64,000 nt of DNA from Undibacterium sp049340185 (GTDB taxonomy: Bacteria > Pseudomonadota > Gammaproteobacteria > Burkholderiales > Burkholderiaceae_D), in NCBI RefSeq assembly GCF_049340185.1, contig NZ_JBMPPC010000003.1:434001-498000 (forward strand), read 5' to 3'. The notes under the pieces are model-generated. The model was not told where the DNA came from, searched no databases, and saw nothing but the letters and a program-made list of their open reading frames with translations. Position 1 is the stretch's first letter; every line of letters begins with the position of its first letter. Shown here piece after piece: positions 8,538 through 18,057 of the stretch. Both the position numbers and the translations under genes were made by a program.

Positions 8538-9806
8538 ATGACAACAACGATGACGGCGGCAACGCCTGCAAATAACGTGAGACAAGACGCTCTGGTGATC
8601 GGTCTGGTCGGACTGGCGCACAGCATCTCGCATTTTTTTCATTTAATACTGGCCCCTTTATTTCCCTGGATTAAAGAGGCGTTTAGCTTGTCCTATGCCG
8701 AGCTGGGGCTGTTGATGACGGTGTTTTTCATTGTGTCCGGTGTCGGTCAGGCTTTATCCGGTTTTGTGGTGGATAAACTTGGTGCGCGAGCCGTGTTGTT
8801 CTTTGGGGTGAGCTGTCTTGGTGTTTCTGCGCTGGCATTATCGATGGCGCAAAATTATCCGATGCTGCTGGCGGGATCGATGCTGGCGGGCTTGGGTAAT
8901 AGCGTATTTCATCCTTCCGATTACACCTTGCTGAATAAGCGGGTATCGACTGCGCGGCTCGGTTATGCATTTTCCGTCCATGGCATTACCGGCAATCTGG
9001 GATGGGCGACAGCACCGGTATTTCTGATCAGTATTGCGGGTATCGCTGGATGGCGGAACGCCTTGCTGGCGGCGGCCTTGCTGCCCTTGATCGTGCTGGT
9101 TATTCTGTTCATTTACCGCGATGCCTTACGGACGGATGAGGTCGCGCAGACTAACCGTGCCGCTACTTCGGCAGGCACAGTGAATCCGGCTGGCGCCATC
9201 AATAAAAATGAGGGAACGATGGACTTCATGCGCTTGCCCGCTGTCTGGATGTGTTTTGCTTTTTTCTTTATGACGGCGATGGCACTTGGCGGAATACAGA
9301 GCTTCGCTTCTGTCAGTTTGCGTGAAGTGTATGGCATGTCGCTGGGCTGGGCGACGACGGCCTACACCGGTTATATGCTGGCATCGGCGGCGGGGATGTT
9401 GTGGGGCGGTTTTATCGCGGCGAAAACGACCCAGCATGACCGCACTATTACGATTGCGTTTTCGGTAGCGGGCTGTTTTGCGCTGTTATTGGCGACAGGC
9501 TGGGTGAATGCCGCCTTGGCGGTGGTGCTGATGGCGGCGATTGGATTTGGTTCTGGCATCGCCGGACCGTCCCGCGATCTGCTGATCCGTGCCGCAGCAC
9601 CGAAGAACGCCACGGGGCGGGTGTATGGCGTTGTGTATTCGGGACTCGATACCGGGCTTGCCTGTTCGCCTTTGCTGTTTGGCGCGGTCATGGATGCTCA
9701 TCATCCTGGCTGGATTTTTATCTGCATCGGCGTGTTTCAGGTGATGGCGATTTTGACGGCGGTGAATGTGGGAGCGAATACCAAAGCCAGAGCGCTGGCG
9801 GTGTAA
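8538..9806 (+). CDS. MFS exporter, fosmidomycin-resistance (Fsr) type
   Basis: Inner-membrane proton-driven drug exporter of 422 residues with about twelve membrane helices. The N-terminal signature GLVGLAHSISHFFHLILAPL and the loop GFVVDKLGARAVL between helices 2 and 3 match the fosmidomycin-resistance branch of the major facilitator superfamily. A charged central loop lies near residues 195-225. The real start is the ATG at 8538, preceded by GCAGGT; the frame stays open upstream only because it runs through repeat copy C. The divergent AraC regulator is the likely controller. The actual substrate is not known from sequence. Confidence 0.88.
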   Translation: MTTTMTAATPANNVRQDALVIGLVGLAHSISHFFHLILAPLFPWIKEAFSLSYAELGLLMTVFFIVSGVGQALSGFVVDKLGARAVLFFGVSCLGVSALALSMAQNYPMLLAGSMLAGLGNSVFHPSDYTLLNKRVSTARLGYAFSVHGITGNLGWATAPVFLISIAGIAGWRNALLAAALLPLIVLVILFIYRDALRTDEVAQTNRAATSAGTVNPAGAINKNEGTMDFMRLPAVWMCFAFFFMTAMALGGIQSFASVSLREVYGMSLGWATTAYTGYMLASAAGMLWGGFIAAKTTQHDRTITIAFSVAGCFALLLATGWVNAALAVVLMAAIGFGSGIAGPSRDLLIRAAAPKNATGRVYGVVYSGLDTGLACSPLLFGAVMDAHHPGWIFICIGVFQVMAILTAVNVGANTKARALAV

Positions 9807-9833
9807 AGGCTTCTTTGCGGGCGGCATCATCGG

Positions 9834-10016
9834 ATGAGTGTGAAACATTCAGGTTCACTCAGGATGTACCTTGCCTCAGTTTCATACTGGCTTGGCACCG
9901 CAGAAGATGGCTGGCGCTTGGATAAAAACAACTGGCTGGTTAGAATAGTCTGTGCAATGACATTGATGCTGATGATTTATATACTCCTCATTAGTATATT
10001 TTTATCGCGCTTATAA
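9834..10016 (+). CDS. Possible small single-helix membrane protein
   Basis: A 60-residue frame between the exporter and rraA. Residues 37-58 (LVRIVCAMTLMLMIYILLIS and beyond) would form one membrane helix, after a polar N-terminus with several aromatic residues. No strong ribosome binding site is seen before 9834; a second ATG lies ten codons in. I recognise no family. It is kept because the hydrophobic segment and open frame fill the only sizeable part of this 294-bp gap, but it may be chance. Confidence 0.3.
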   Translation: MSVKHSGSLRMYLASVSYWLGTAEDGWRLDKNNWLVRIVCAMTLMLMIYILLISIFLSRL

Positions 10017-10100
10017 AGCCTGCGGATAAAGCCCTATTTTATGCAATTGATGGGGGAGTATCGCTATTTCCTTTTTTTAAACACATTCTGAAAGAACGCC

Positions 10101-10595
10101 ATGAGCCTGTCAACCTGCGATATCTGCGATGCCCATGAAGATCAAATTGCCAGCGGTGAGTTGCAAGTTTTTCCGCCGATTTTTATGAAATTTGGTCGTC
10201 ACGCGCAATTCGCTGGCCGTGCCGTTACGTTGAAGCTGTTTGAAGAAAACGTCTTGGTACGCAATCAGCTGGAGACGCCTGGCAATGGCAATGTACTGGT
10301 GATTGATGGCGGCGGCAGTTTTCGCTGTGCGCTGGTCGGTGGTAATCTCGCCAAGCTCGCTGAGCAAAACGGCTGGGCGGGTATCGTCGTGAACGGTTGT
10401 ATCCGCGATGTCGATGAGATCAACGCCTGCAACATCGGTGTCAGGGCACTCGCTGCTTTTCCTGTCAAAAGTGCTAAACGGAATACAGGACAAGAGAATG
10501 TCCGTCTGCACTTTGCCGGTATCACGGTCAATCCGGGGGACTGGATTTATGCTGACGCCGATGGTGTCATTGTGTCGCCGCTGGCCTTGAGCTAA
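10101..10595 (+). CDS. rraA: RraA family: RNase E inhibitor / HMG aldolase-like
   Basis: A 164-residue member of the RraA / 4-hydroxy-4-methyl-2-oxoglutarate aldolase family, which forms ring-shaped trimers. The hallmark stretch is present: VIDGGGSFRCALVGGNLAKL, then GWAGIVVNGCIRDVDEI with the Arg-Asp of the aldolase site. In gamma-proteobacteria RraA binds RNase E and slows RNA decay; related proteins are divalent-metal aldolases. Since an RNase E gene lies at 49.9 kb, either role is possible and sequence does not decide. It is a single gene with a weak GAAAG ribosome binding site. Confidence 0.88.
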   Translation: MSLSTCDICDAHEDQIASGELQVFPPIFMKFGRHAQFAGRAVTLKLFEENVLVRNQLETPGNGNVLVIDGGGSFRCALVGGNLAKLAEQNGWAGIVVNGCIRDVDEINACNIGVRALAAFPVKSAKRNTGQENVRLHFAGITVNPGDWIYADADGVIVSPLALS

Positions 10596-10677
10596 GTTGA
10601 ATTGAGTTGCGTTGAATTGAGTTCGGTCCGGTCTGCTCCCGTCGATTTAGGTTGACGAGGCATTGTACGATCAGATC

Positions 10678-11598
10678 CTAAATCAGCTCTACGCTTTGCA
10701 AATTCAAATAACTGCTTTCCCGTATCGTCTTTACAAAATCCGTCAGATACGCCTTGTCTGCCAGCTCCGGTAGACAGGCGGCATATAGTTTGCCTGTCAA
10801 GCCATCGGCAGTAATCCGCTTCGGCAAGACATAATCCCGGTTCACATAATTTTGCGCCGCCCACACGGGCAGCGTGGCGATGCCGCGTTTGCTGGCGACC
10901 AGTTGCAGCATGGCGACGGTAAGCTCGGTGGTGCGGCGGGTGGTATCGACACCGGCGGGTTTCAGCACTTGACGTACGATGTCCAGCATGTCGTCCGGCA
11001 CTGGATACGTGATCAAGGTATCACTGGCAAAATCCTGCGCTACCAGATAATCGCGGCTGGCCAGCGCATGGTCCTTGGCGAGCAGGGCGACAATCTCGAA
11101 ACGGAACAGCGGCTGATAACTGATGCTCTCGTCATGATCGATTTCGGACACGATTGCGACATCGGCGCGACCGTTGTACAGCAAGCCGACCGGATCCGCT
11201 TGAAAGCCGGACACAATATCCAGCTCGACCTCGGGCCAGCGATTGCGAAACACATCCATCGCTGGCATCAGCCAGTCAAAACAGGTGTGGCACTCGACCG
11301 CAATCCGCAATTGTCCGGCGACACCTTGCGCCAGCCGCGCCAGATCGCGTTCGGTATTGGCGATCTGCGGCAGCACGGCATCAGCGAGTTGCAGCAGTCT
11401 TTCACCTGCCGGGGTAAAGCGTATCGGGGTCGATTTACGCTCAAACAAGGCGCTTCCATGATGTTCTTCCAACAGTTTGATCTGGTGCGACAACGCTGAT
11501 TGCGTGACATTCAGCAGGGTTGCAGCACGCAGCAAATTGCCGGCTTCGCGCAGGGCATGCAGGGTTTTTAGATGTCGGACTTCGAGGATCGATTGCAT
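10678..11598 (-). CDS. metR: LysR-type regulator of methionine synthesis, MetR
   Basis: A 306-residue LysR-family activator that in other proteobacteria responds to homocysteine and controls metE. The N-terminal HTH is clear (HLKTLHALREAGNLLRAATL, then SQSALSHQIKLLE-type helix, then FERKSTPIRFTPAG). The substrate domain contains ECHTCFDWLMP, typical of MetR. It is divergent from metE, with 111 bp between the two starts; this gap must hold both promoters and the MetR sites. I could not pick out the operator with confidence. Confidence 0.92.
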   Translation of the reverse strand: MQSILEVRHLKTLHALREAGNLLRAATLLNVTQSALSHQIKLLEEHHGSALFERKSTPIRFTPAGERLLQLADAVLPQIANTERDLARLAQGVAGQLRIAVECHTCFDWLMPAMDVFRNRWPEVELDIVSGFQADPVGLLYNGRADVAIVSEIDHDESISYQPLFRFEIVALLAKDHALASRDYLVAQDFASDTLITYPVPDDMLDIVRQVLKPAGVDTTRRTTELTVAMLQLVASKRGIATLPVWAAQNYVNRDYVLPKRITADGLTGKLYAACLPELADKAYLTDFVKTIRESSYLNLQSVELI

Positions 11599-11709
11599 AG
11601 GAGACGCTGATTATTAGTAAAATTCAAGTTGATTCTTAAAATTTATCGTTTGAATCATAGTCGACACTCAACCATCATGGCAACACTTAAAAGATTAAAA
11701 GGAGTTGTC

Positions 11710-14007
11710 ATGGCATCAGCACATATTTTGGGGTTTCCGCGCATCGGCGCGCAACGCGAATTGAAATTTGCCCAAGAGGCATTCTGGCGTAATGAATTGT
11801 CTGAGGACGCATTGCGTGATATCGGTGGCGATCTGCGCGCCCGCCACTGGGCGGTGCAAAAGCAGGCGGGGCTGGATCTGGTCAGTGTCGGTGATTTTGC
11901 CTGGTACGATCAGGTGCTGACGACACTGGCATTGCTGGGTGCGCTGCCGACCCGTTTTGGCTTTGATGCGCATGAACTTAGCCTGAGCGATTATTTTTGC
12001 GCAGCGCGTGGCAACAGCGCTCAGGTCGCGATGGAAATGACGAAATGGTTTGATACGAATTATCACTACCTCGTGCCGGAATGGACCGCCGATACGCAGT
12101 TTGATGGCGGTGTCGACTGGTTATTCGATGAGCTGGCGCAAGCGCAGGCCTTGGGGCTCAACGCTAAGGTGACACTGATTGGTCCGGTCACTTTGCTCTA
12201 TCTGGGTAAGATTAAAAACGGCCTGTCTCATAAGCTCGATCTGTTGCATAAAATTGTTCCCGCGTATCAGCGACTCCTCGCCAGAGTCAAGGCGGCAGGT
12301 GTTGAGTGGGTGCAGATTGATGAACCAATTCTGTCGCTTGATCTGGATACGCAATGGCAAAATGCACTACAAGTAGCCTACGTCGCGCTGGAAAAACACG
12401 CGCCTAAACTGCTGCTGACCAGCTATTTTGAATCCATCGGCGATCATGCCGATATCGTGCATCGCTTACCGGTAGCCGGTGTGCATCTGGATCTGGCCAG
12501 AGCACCGCAGCAACTGGCGCCTCTGCTGGCAAACTGGCCGCAAGGCCGCGTACTGTCTGCGGGTGTGATTGATGGACGTAATATCTGGCGCGCTGATCTG
12601 TCCGCCTTACTGAAGCAGTTACAGCCTGTGCAGCAGGCATTGGGCGATCAGTTATGGATCGCGTCAAGTTGCTCCTTATTGCATGTGCCAGTCGATCTGG
12701 CAACCGAAACGGGTCTCGACGCCGAATTAAAAAGCTGGCTGGCATTCGCCACACAAAAGCTGGATGAAATTCAAGCGCTGAAACAAGCCTTAAACGGTGA
12801 GGCAGCATCGGTGTTACCTCACTTTAATGCAGCCCAAATCGCCCGCCACACGCGTGCCAGCTCGACCCGTATTCATAATCCTCTGGTGCAGCAGCGACTG
12901 GCCGCAACCACGGCTGCCGATGCGGAGCGCAAGAGCGTTTTCAATGAGCGTATCGGTAAGCAGCAGGCACGTTTTCAGTTGCCGCTGTTCCCGACGACCA
13001 CGATAGGATCTTTTCCACAGACCAAAGCGATTCGTCAGGCGCGTGCCAGCTATAAACGTGGCGACCTGAATCATCTCGATTATCTGGAGGCAATGCGTGC
13101 CGAAATTCGTCTGGTAGTAGAAAAGCAGGAGCAACTTGGCATCGACGTACTGGTGCATGGCGAGCCCGAGCGCAATGACATGGTTGAGTATTTTGGCGAA
13201 CAACTCTGGGGTTACGGTTTTACCCAAAACGGCTGGGTACAAAGCTATGGCTCGCGCTGCGTCAAGCCGCCATTTATTTACGGTGACGTATATCGTCCCG
13301 AGGCTATGACCGTCGCCTGGAGCATCTACGCGCAAAGCCTGACGGACAAGCCGATGAAGGGCATGCTGACGGGGCCAGTCACGATGTTGCAATGGTCATT
13401 TGTACGCGACGATCAGCCGCGCGCAACGACTGCGCTGCAAATCGCTCTGGCTCTGCGCGACGAAGTGACCGATCTGGAGAAAACCGGTATCGGCATGATA
13501 CAGATTGACGAACCGGCTTTCCGCGAGGGTTTGCCTTTACGCAGTGCCGATTGGCCAGCGTATCTCGACTGGGCCGTGCGGGCATTTAAGATCAGCGCAT
13601 CGGGCGTCGCTGACGATACGCAAATTCATACCCACATGTGCTATTCGGAATTCAATGACATCTTGCCTTGGATCGCAGCGATGGATGCCGATGTCATCAC
13701 GATCGAGACCTCACGCTCCGATATGGAATTGCTGGAAGGCTTTGGCGAATTCGCGTATCCGAATGACATCGGCCCCGGCGTCTATGACATTCATTCGCCG
13801 CGTGTCGCCAAAGTCACCGAGATGCAAAGGCTGCTGCAAAAAGCCCGCAGCGTCTTGCCAGACCGGCGGCTCTGGGTTAACCCGGATTGCGGCCTGAAAA
13901 CTCGCGACTGGCCAGAAACCATTGCGGCTCTGGAGAACATGGTGCAGGCCGCCAGACTACTGCGCGCCTCGGTCGAGGAGCATGAAGAACATCTCGATTG
14001 TTGCTGA
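11710..14007 (+). CDS. metE: Cobalamin-independent methionine synthase
   Basis: Cytoplasmic zinc enzyme, 765 residues, that moves the methyl group of 5-methyltetrahydropteroyl-triglutamate to homocysteine, the last step of methionine synthesis. The N-terminal barrel begins ILGFPRIGAQRELKFA. The C-terminal catalytic barrel has TTTIGSFPQT, HGEPERNDMVEYF, and the zinc ligands His and Cys in THMCYSEFND and Cys in NPDCGLKTR. The start at 11710 is set by a GGAG six bases upstream; in-frame upstream codons back to 11629 are not needed. It ends in two cysteines (LDCC), which is unusual. Divergent MetR is the expected activator. Confidence 0.97.
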   Translation: MASAHILGFPRIGAQRELKFAQEAFWRNELSEDALRDIGGDLRARHWAVQKQAGLDLVSVGDFAWYDQVLTTLALLGALPTRFGFDAHELSLSDYFCAARGNSAQVAMEMTKWFDTNYHYLVPEWTADTQFDGGVDWLFDELAQAQALGLNAKVTLIGPVTLLYLGKIKNGLSHKLDLLHKIVPAYQRLLARVKAAGVEWVQIDEPILSLDLDTQWQNALQVAYVALEKHAPKLLLTSYFESIGDHADIVHRLPVAGVHLDLARAPQQLAPLLANWPQGRVLSAGVIDGRNIWRADLSALLKQLQPVQQALGDQLWIASSCSLLHVPVDLATETGLDAELKSWLAFATQKLDEIQALKQALNGEAASVLPHFNAAQIARHTRASSTRIHNPLVQQRLAATTAADAERKSVFNERIGKQQARFQLPLFPTTTIGSFPQTKAIRQARASYKRGDLNHLDYLEAMRAEIRLVVEKQEQLGIDVLVHGEPERNDMVEYFGEQLWGYGFTQNGWVQSYGSRCVKPPFIYGDVYRPEAMTVAWSIYAQSLTDKPMKGMLTGPVTMLQWSFVRDDQPRATTALQIALALRDEVTDLEKTGIGMIQIDEPAFREGLPLRSADWPAYLDWAVRAFKISASGVADDTQIHTHMCYSEFNDILPWIAAMDADVITIETSRSDMELLEGFGEFAYPNDIGPGVYDIHSPRVAKVTEMQRLLQKARSVLPDRRLWVNPDCGLKTRDWPETIAALENMVQAARLLRASVEEHEEHLDCC

Positions 14008-14014
14008 GTACGGT

Positions 14015-14272
14015 AGGACTGAATCAAAAACCAAGACCTCTCACTACAGACACACAGAGATACAGAGATACAGAGATACAGAGACACGGAGACACGGAGA
14101 CACGGAGACACAGAGGAAAGGCAAGAGTAAGCGGCTTCATGTGATGTCGGTATTGAAACGAATCCGCAATGTGGACGCGGCTTTCAGCCATATTTCAGGC
14201 TGAAGGCCGCATGAACATTAGCGGATTCAACTCAGAAGTTTCTAAACGCCTTCACATTAAAAATCACATGGA
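14015..14272 (+). repeat. Dispersed palindromic repeat, copy D
   Basis: It begins AGGACTGAATCAAAAACCAA, right after metE, followed by seven octamers at 14057-14112 (three GAGATACA, three GAGACACG, one GAGACACA). The conserved spacer AGGCAAGAGTAAGCGGCTT follows. A stem-loop unit at about 14157-14228 has inner arms TTTCAGCC and GGCTGAA. The normal right terminal repeat is missing; copy E begins instead, in the same orientation. Confidence 0.8.
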
Positions 14273-14356
14273 TAGGATTGACGCAAAAGCCAAGATCTCT
14301 CACCTCAAATGCAAAGAGAAAAGGCAGGAGTAAGCGGCTTTACGTAATATCGATTC
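14273..14356 (+). repeat. Dispersed palindromic repeat, copy E (left half only)
   Basis: ATAGGATTGACGCAAAAGCC, then AAGATCTCTCACCTC, then AAGGCAGGAGTAAGCGGCTT and AATATCGATT: the left half of the repeat without octamer expansion, directly after copy D. The remaining 140 bp up to the tatD promoter show nothing else. Confidence 0.7.
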
Positions 14357-14493
14357 TATAGAGATCCTTGCTGCGCAGGGGCTAGCACAGGAACTCTTTT
14401 TGCGGAATCGATGTTTCATGCGGATGCTGCATAAAAATGGTGGAAGAACGGAATTGTCAGGGCAAGATGTTTTGTAAGTCGTTGCTGACATAG

Positions 14494-14523
14494 TTGACTG
14501 GGTAAAACGCATCTGGGCATAAT
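14494..14523 (+). promoter_or_regulatory. Probable sigma70 promoter for tatD-comEC
   Basis: TTGACT, an 18-base spacer and CATAAT, 57 bases before the tatD start. Both hexamers differ from consensus by one base. Confidence 0.5.
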
Positions 14524-14579
14524 CCCTGCATGCCTATTTCTCCCGCCATCCAGTTCATTACATTGACTGTCTTAGTCTG

Positions 14580-15386
14580 ATGTGGATAGACACCCATTGC
14601 CATTTAGATGCCAGCGAATTTCAGGGTGCTTCGCTGGAGGTCGCACAGGCTGCGTCTGTGAAAGCGGTCTCCGGCATTGTTATTCCGGCAGTACATCCGA
14701 GTAATTTCGCTGTTGTTGCCGAGCTGGCGAGACAGCGTAGTGACTGTTTTTATGCGCTGGGCATTCATCCCATGTATGTTCCGACCGCGCATGAAAAGGA
14801 TTTGCTTATGCTGCGTTCTGCGGTTGAACAACTCATGTCTGCGCCCGGTAATGCGGGGCGTTTTGTGGCGATTGGTGAAATTGGTCTGGACTTTTTTGTC
14901 CCGCAATTGACGCAGTCACCATTGCGGGAAAAGCAGGAATTTTTTTATAGCGAACAACTGAAGCTGGCGCGTGATTTTAATTTGCCGGTATTGCTGCATG
15001 TGCGCCGGTCGCAAGACACCATCCTCAAATATTTACGTCGCATTAAGGTTCCTGGCGGGATTGCCCATGCGTTCAATGGCAGCGAACAGCAGGCGCAGAC
15101 TTTTATCAATTTAGGGTTCAAGCTTGGCTTTGGCGGTGCGATGACTTATACGCGTGCCTTACAGATCCGGCGACTGGCGACGCAGCTCCCGTTGAGCGCG
15201 ATTGTGCTGGAAACCGATGCGCCGGATATTGCGCCAAGCTGGTTACACCCCGCGATTAATCGTCCGGCAGAATTGCCGCAGATCGGTGCGGTACTGGCTG
15301 AATTGCGTGCAATGTCTATCGAGGCAGTGGCTGCGCAGACCAGTGCCAATGCCTTTGAGGTATTGCCGCGAATGCGTGCCGTCTGA
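14580..15386 (+). CDS. TatD-family metal-dependent hydrolase
   Basis: A 268-residue TIM-barrel hydrolase of the TatD deoxyribonuclease family, which uses two divalent metals and acts on DNA ends in repair or turnover. The first-strand metal motif DTHCHLD is at residues 3-9. IGEIGLDFF supplies the metal-bridging Glu, LLHVRRS and IAHAFNG the middle histidines, and LETDAPDIAP the final Asp. Length is normal. It lies three bases before comEC and shares its transcript. A pairing of a nuclease with a DNA-uptake channel is suggestive, but TatD is also a common stand-alone gene. Confidence 0.9.
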   Translation: MWIDTHCHLDASEFQGASLEVAQAASVKAVSGIVIPAVHPSNFAVVAELARQRSDCFYALGIHPMYVPTAHEKDLLMLRSAVEQLMSAPGNAGRFVAIGEIGLDFFVPQLTQSPLREKQEFFYSEQLKLARDFNLPVLLHVRRSQDTILKYLRRIKVPGGIAHAFNGSEQQAQTFINLGFKLGFGGAMTYTRALQIRRLATQLPLSAIVLETDAPDIAPSWLHPAINRPAELPQIGAVLAELRAMSIEAVAAQTSANAFEVLPRMRAV

Positions 15387-15389
15387 GAT

Positions 15390-17954
15390 ATGCGGCTGGC
15401 GATCATCAGTTTTGTGATTGGTGTCGCTTATGTGCAGCAACAGGCTAGCTTGCTGGCGTATTGGCCTCTGGTGATGCTGTTATCCGGCAGCGTCTTTATC
15501 TTGATGCTGGTTCGCTTTATATCGCGAAAAGAAGCGTCAGATAGTGGGCCGCAAGTTCTGTCTTTCCCTGCAAATTTTTTACTTCGTTGTCTGACTTCAC
15601 TTTCATTGGCGAGCCTCGGATTTGTCTGGGCAAGTCTGTTCGCTCATTGGTATCTGGCACAAGAGCTGCCGTCCCGCTGGGAAGGGCGTGACGTCACCGT
15701 GATCGGCACGGTTGATAGTTTGCCTTTCCGTTTTGAGCGAGGAGTCCGGTTTAATTTTTCTGTCGAGCAGGTATTGCCGGATGGCGGTGAAAAGCCGTCA
15801 TTGCCATCGAAACTGGCACTGTCCTGGTATGCCCCGAATCGCGTCAATGCCGATGTGGACATGGGCGATGAAAGCAGTGATCAGGCGGCAGATCGGGTGG
15901 TAGATGTACAACCCGGCGAACGCTGGCGCTTCACCGTCCGCTTGAAGCGCCCTCATGGCAACGCTAATCCTGAGGGCTTTGATTATGAAGTCTGGTTGCT
16001 TGAGCAGGGCTTACGCGCTACTGGCACCGTGCGGCCAGCCAGCTCAACTAGCTCAACTAGCTCAGCCAATCCGGCTCTCGTACCGAATCAACGACTGACT
16101 CCGTTTGTCTGGAGTGTCGGCAATCTGATTGAGCGCGCCAGAGGTGCGTTGCGCGATAAAATACATGCGGCAATTCCTCAGGCAACTTACGCCGGTGTCA
16201 TCGTGGCACTGGTTATTGGCGATCAACGAGAGGTGGGGCAGTCCGACTGGAAAGTCTTTAACCGAACAGGGGTGGGGCATCTCTTTTCAATCTCTGGTTT
16301 ACATATCACGATGGTTGCCGGTTTGTTCGCGAGCCTGGTGTATTGGTTGTGGCGGCATTCATTTTTCTTGCTCGATTATCTGGATGAGCCCTTGCCACTG
16401 CGCTTGCCAGCCCAAAAAGCTGCGGTATTGGCCGGTGCACTGATGGCCTTGTGCTATGTCGCGTTGACGGGATTTGGTGTGCCGGCGCAACGCACACTGT
16501 ATATGCTCAGCGTCGTCGCATTCGCCTTATGGACAGGGCGTTTAACCAGTATCTCGCACATCTTGTGCGTGGCCTTGGGATTGGTTGTGGTGCTGGATCC
16601 CTGGGCGGTATTGTGGCCAGGATTCTGGTTGTCTTTTGGTGCGGTCGGGATGATTCTGTTCGCATCCGTCGGACGTGGCCAGCCAGAGAGGGTGGATAGT
16701 CATCGTGATCAGCTAAAGCAATTAAGTCGACTAAATCAACTAAAGCAGCTCTGGCATAGCGCTACCCATACACAATATGTGGTGACGATAGGGCTGATTC
16801 CGCTGACGCTCTTACTGTTCGGGCAGATCTCTTTAATCGGCCCTGTCGCGAATGCGGTTGCGATTCCGGTCGTGAGTTTTATCGTGACGCCGCTGGCATT
16901 GATTGGCAGTATTTTGCCTTTGCCGCTTGCAGGCTGGGTTCTGACGGTCGCACATGCTTGTGTCACATTACTGGCGTCGATATTGGGCTATTTGAGCGAG
17001 CAGGCACTGGCTGTATGGGCAACACCCGTGCCGCCCTGGTGGATGGCAGCGATTGCGATGCTGGGTGTGTTCTGGATGCTGGCGCCGCGTGGCTGGCCTT
17101 TGCGCTGGCTGGGGCTGTTTTGCTGTCTGCCTTTACTATGCCATCAGGCCAGTCATCCTGATGATGAGCAGATGCACGTGACAGCGCTGGACGTCGGACA
17201 GGGGATGGCCTTGCTGATAGAGACGGCACATCATCGCTTGTTGTATGACACGGGACCGGCATATTCACCAGAATCCGATGGAGGCAGTCGGGTAATTTTG
17301 CCGTATTTGCGAGCACGTGGTATCAGCAAACTCGATGCTGTCGTCATCTCGCATAATGACAATGATCATTCTGGCGGCGCGCTAAGTATTTTTAAGGAAA
17401 TGCCGGTCAGCTGGGTGAGCAGTTCGCTGGCCAAAGACAGTCCCATCGTTGCCGCTGCCAGCCATCACAGGTCTTGCGTCGCGGGTCAGGCCTGGTCTTG
17501 GGATGGCGTCGATTTTGAGATGTTGCAACCAGGCGAGGCGAGTTATGCAAGCCAGAAATGGAAACCTAACGCCCGTAGTTGTACCTTAAAAATTTCGACG
17601 AAACACCATGCAATCCTCTTGCCGGGAGATATCGAGGCAGTGCAGGAGGATGAGTTGCTGCATACGATACCGGATAAGTTATCAGCCGATGTCCTGCTGG
17701 CACCGCATCATGGTAGCGGGACATCCTCTACGGCAGCATTTTTGAAAGCCGTCCATCCTGGTCTGGCTATTTTTCAGGTCGGCTATCTAAATCGTTACCA
17801 TCATCCTAAACAGGAAGTCTTTGATCGCTACAGTGAATTTGGAATAAAACGTCTAAGGACAGACGAGGCAGGTGCAATCACATTACAATTCGGGACAGAA
17901 TTACGCTTTTCCACTTACCGTAGCGAACATGCCCGTTATTGGTATCACCGCTGA
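15390..17954 (+). CDS. comEC: ComEC/Rec2 DNA-uptake channel with MBL domain
   Basis: Polytopic membrane protein, 854 residues, that carries transforming single-stranded DNA across the inner membrane. In order: an N-terminal membrane-anchored DUF4131 part (to about 240), the competence domain with many helices (from IVALVIGDQREVG and FSISGLHITMVAG to about 570), and a C-terminal metallo-beta-lactamase domain (LDVGQGMALLIET, then ISHNDNDHSGGALS with intact metal ligands, then LLAPHHGSGTS). The MBL domain is often taken to degrade the non-transported strand. A short Ser/Thr-rich insert (SSTSSTSSAN, from a nine-base tandem repeat) lies near residue 215. It follows tatD at once. The gene appears complete. 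Confidence 0.93.
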   Translation: MRLAIISFVIGVAYVQQQASLLAYWPLVMLLSGSVFILMLVRFISRKEASDSGPQVLSFPANFLLRCLTSLSLASLGFVWASLFAHWYLAQELPSRWEGRDVTVIGTVDSLPFRFERGVRFNFSVEQVLPDGGEKPSLPSKLALSWYAPNRVNADVDMGDESSDQAADRVVDVQPGERWRFTVRLKRPHGNANPEGFDYEVWLLEQGLRATGTVRPASSTSSTSSANPALVPNQRLTPFVWSVGNLIERARGALRDKIHAAIPQATYAGVIVALVIGDQREVGQSDWKVFNRTGVGHLFSISGLHITMVAGLFASLVYWLWRHSFFLLDYLDEPLPLRLPAQKAAVLAGALMALCYVALTGFGVPAQRTLYMLSVVAFALWTGRLTSISHILCVALGLVVVLDPWAVLWPGFWLSFGAVGMILFASVGRGQPERVDSHRDQLKQLSRLNQLKQLWHSATHTQYVVTIGLIPLTLLLFGQISLIGPVANAVAIPVVSFIVTPLALIGSILPLPLAGWVLTVAHACVTLLASILGYLSEQALAVWATPVPPWWMAAIAMLGVFWMLAPRGWPLRWLGLFCCLPLLCHQASHPDDEQMHVTALDVGQGMALLIETAHHRLLYDTGPAYSPESDGGSRVILPYLRARGISKLDAVVISHNDNDHSGGALSIFKEMPVSWVSSSLAKDSPIVAAASHHRSCVAGQAWSWDGVDFEMLQPGEASYASQKWKPNARSCTLKISTKHHAILLPGDIEAVQEDELLHTIPDKLSADVLLAPHHGSGTSSTAAFLKAVHPGLAIFQVGYLNRYHHPKQEVFDRYSEFGIKRLRTDEAGAITLQFGTELRFSTYRSEHARYWYHR

Positions 17955-18057
17955 TTATTAATCCATCACGCCATTACTCCATCCATCACTCAGTTTTGCT
18001 AATGATGCTCCCCTGATTATTTCTCCCGATTGTGAATCCTGCTTATGTCTACTGCTT

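Noticed and set aside
11599..11709. MetR operator or a SAM/cobalamin riboswitch between metR and metE
   Set aside because: I could not match a clear operator, and the 111-bp gap is too short and unlike either riboswitch.
14057..14112. Tandem octamers considered as a CRISPR array
   Set aside because: Units are 8 bases with no spacers; no cas genes nearby.
13922..14203. Plus-strand frame with RHTEIQRYRDTETRRHGDTE-like repeats over the end of metE
   Set aside because: Reflects the octamers of repeat copy D; overlaps metE in another frame.
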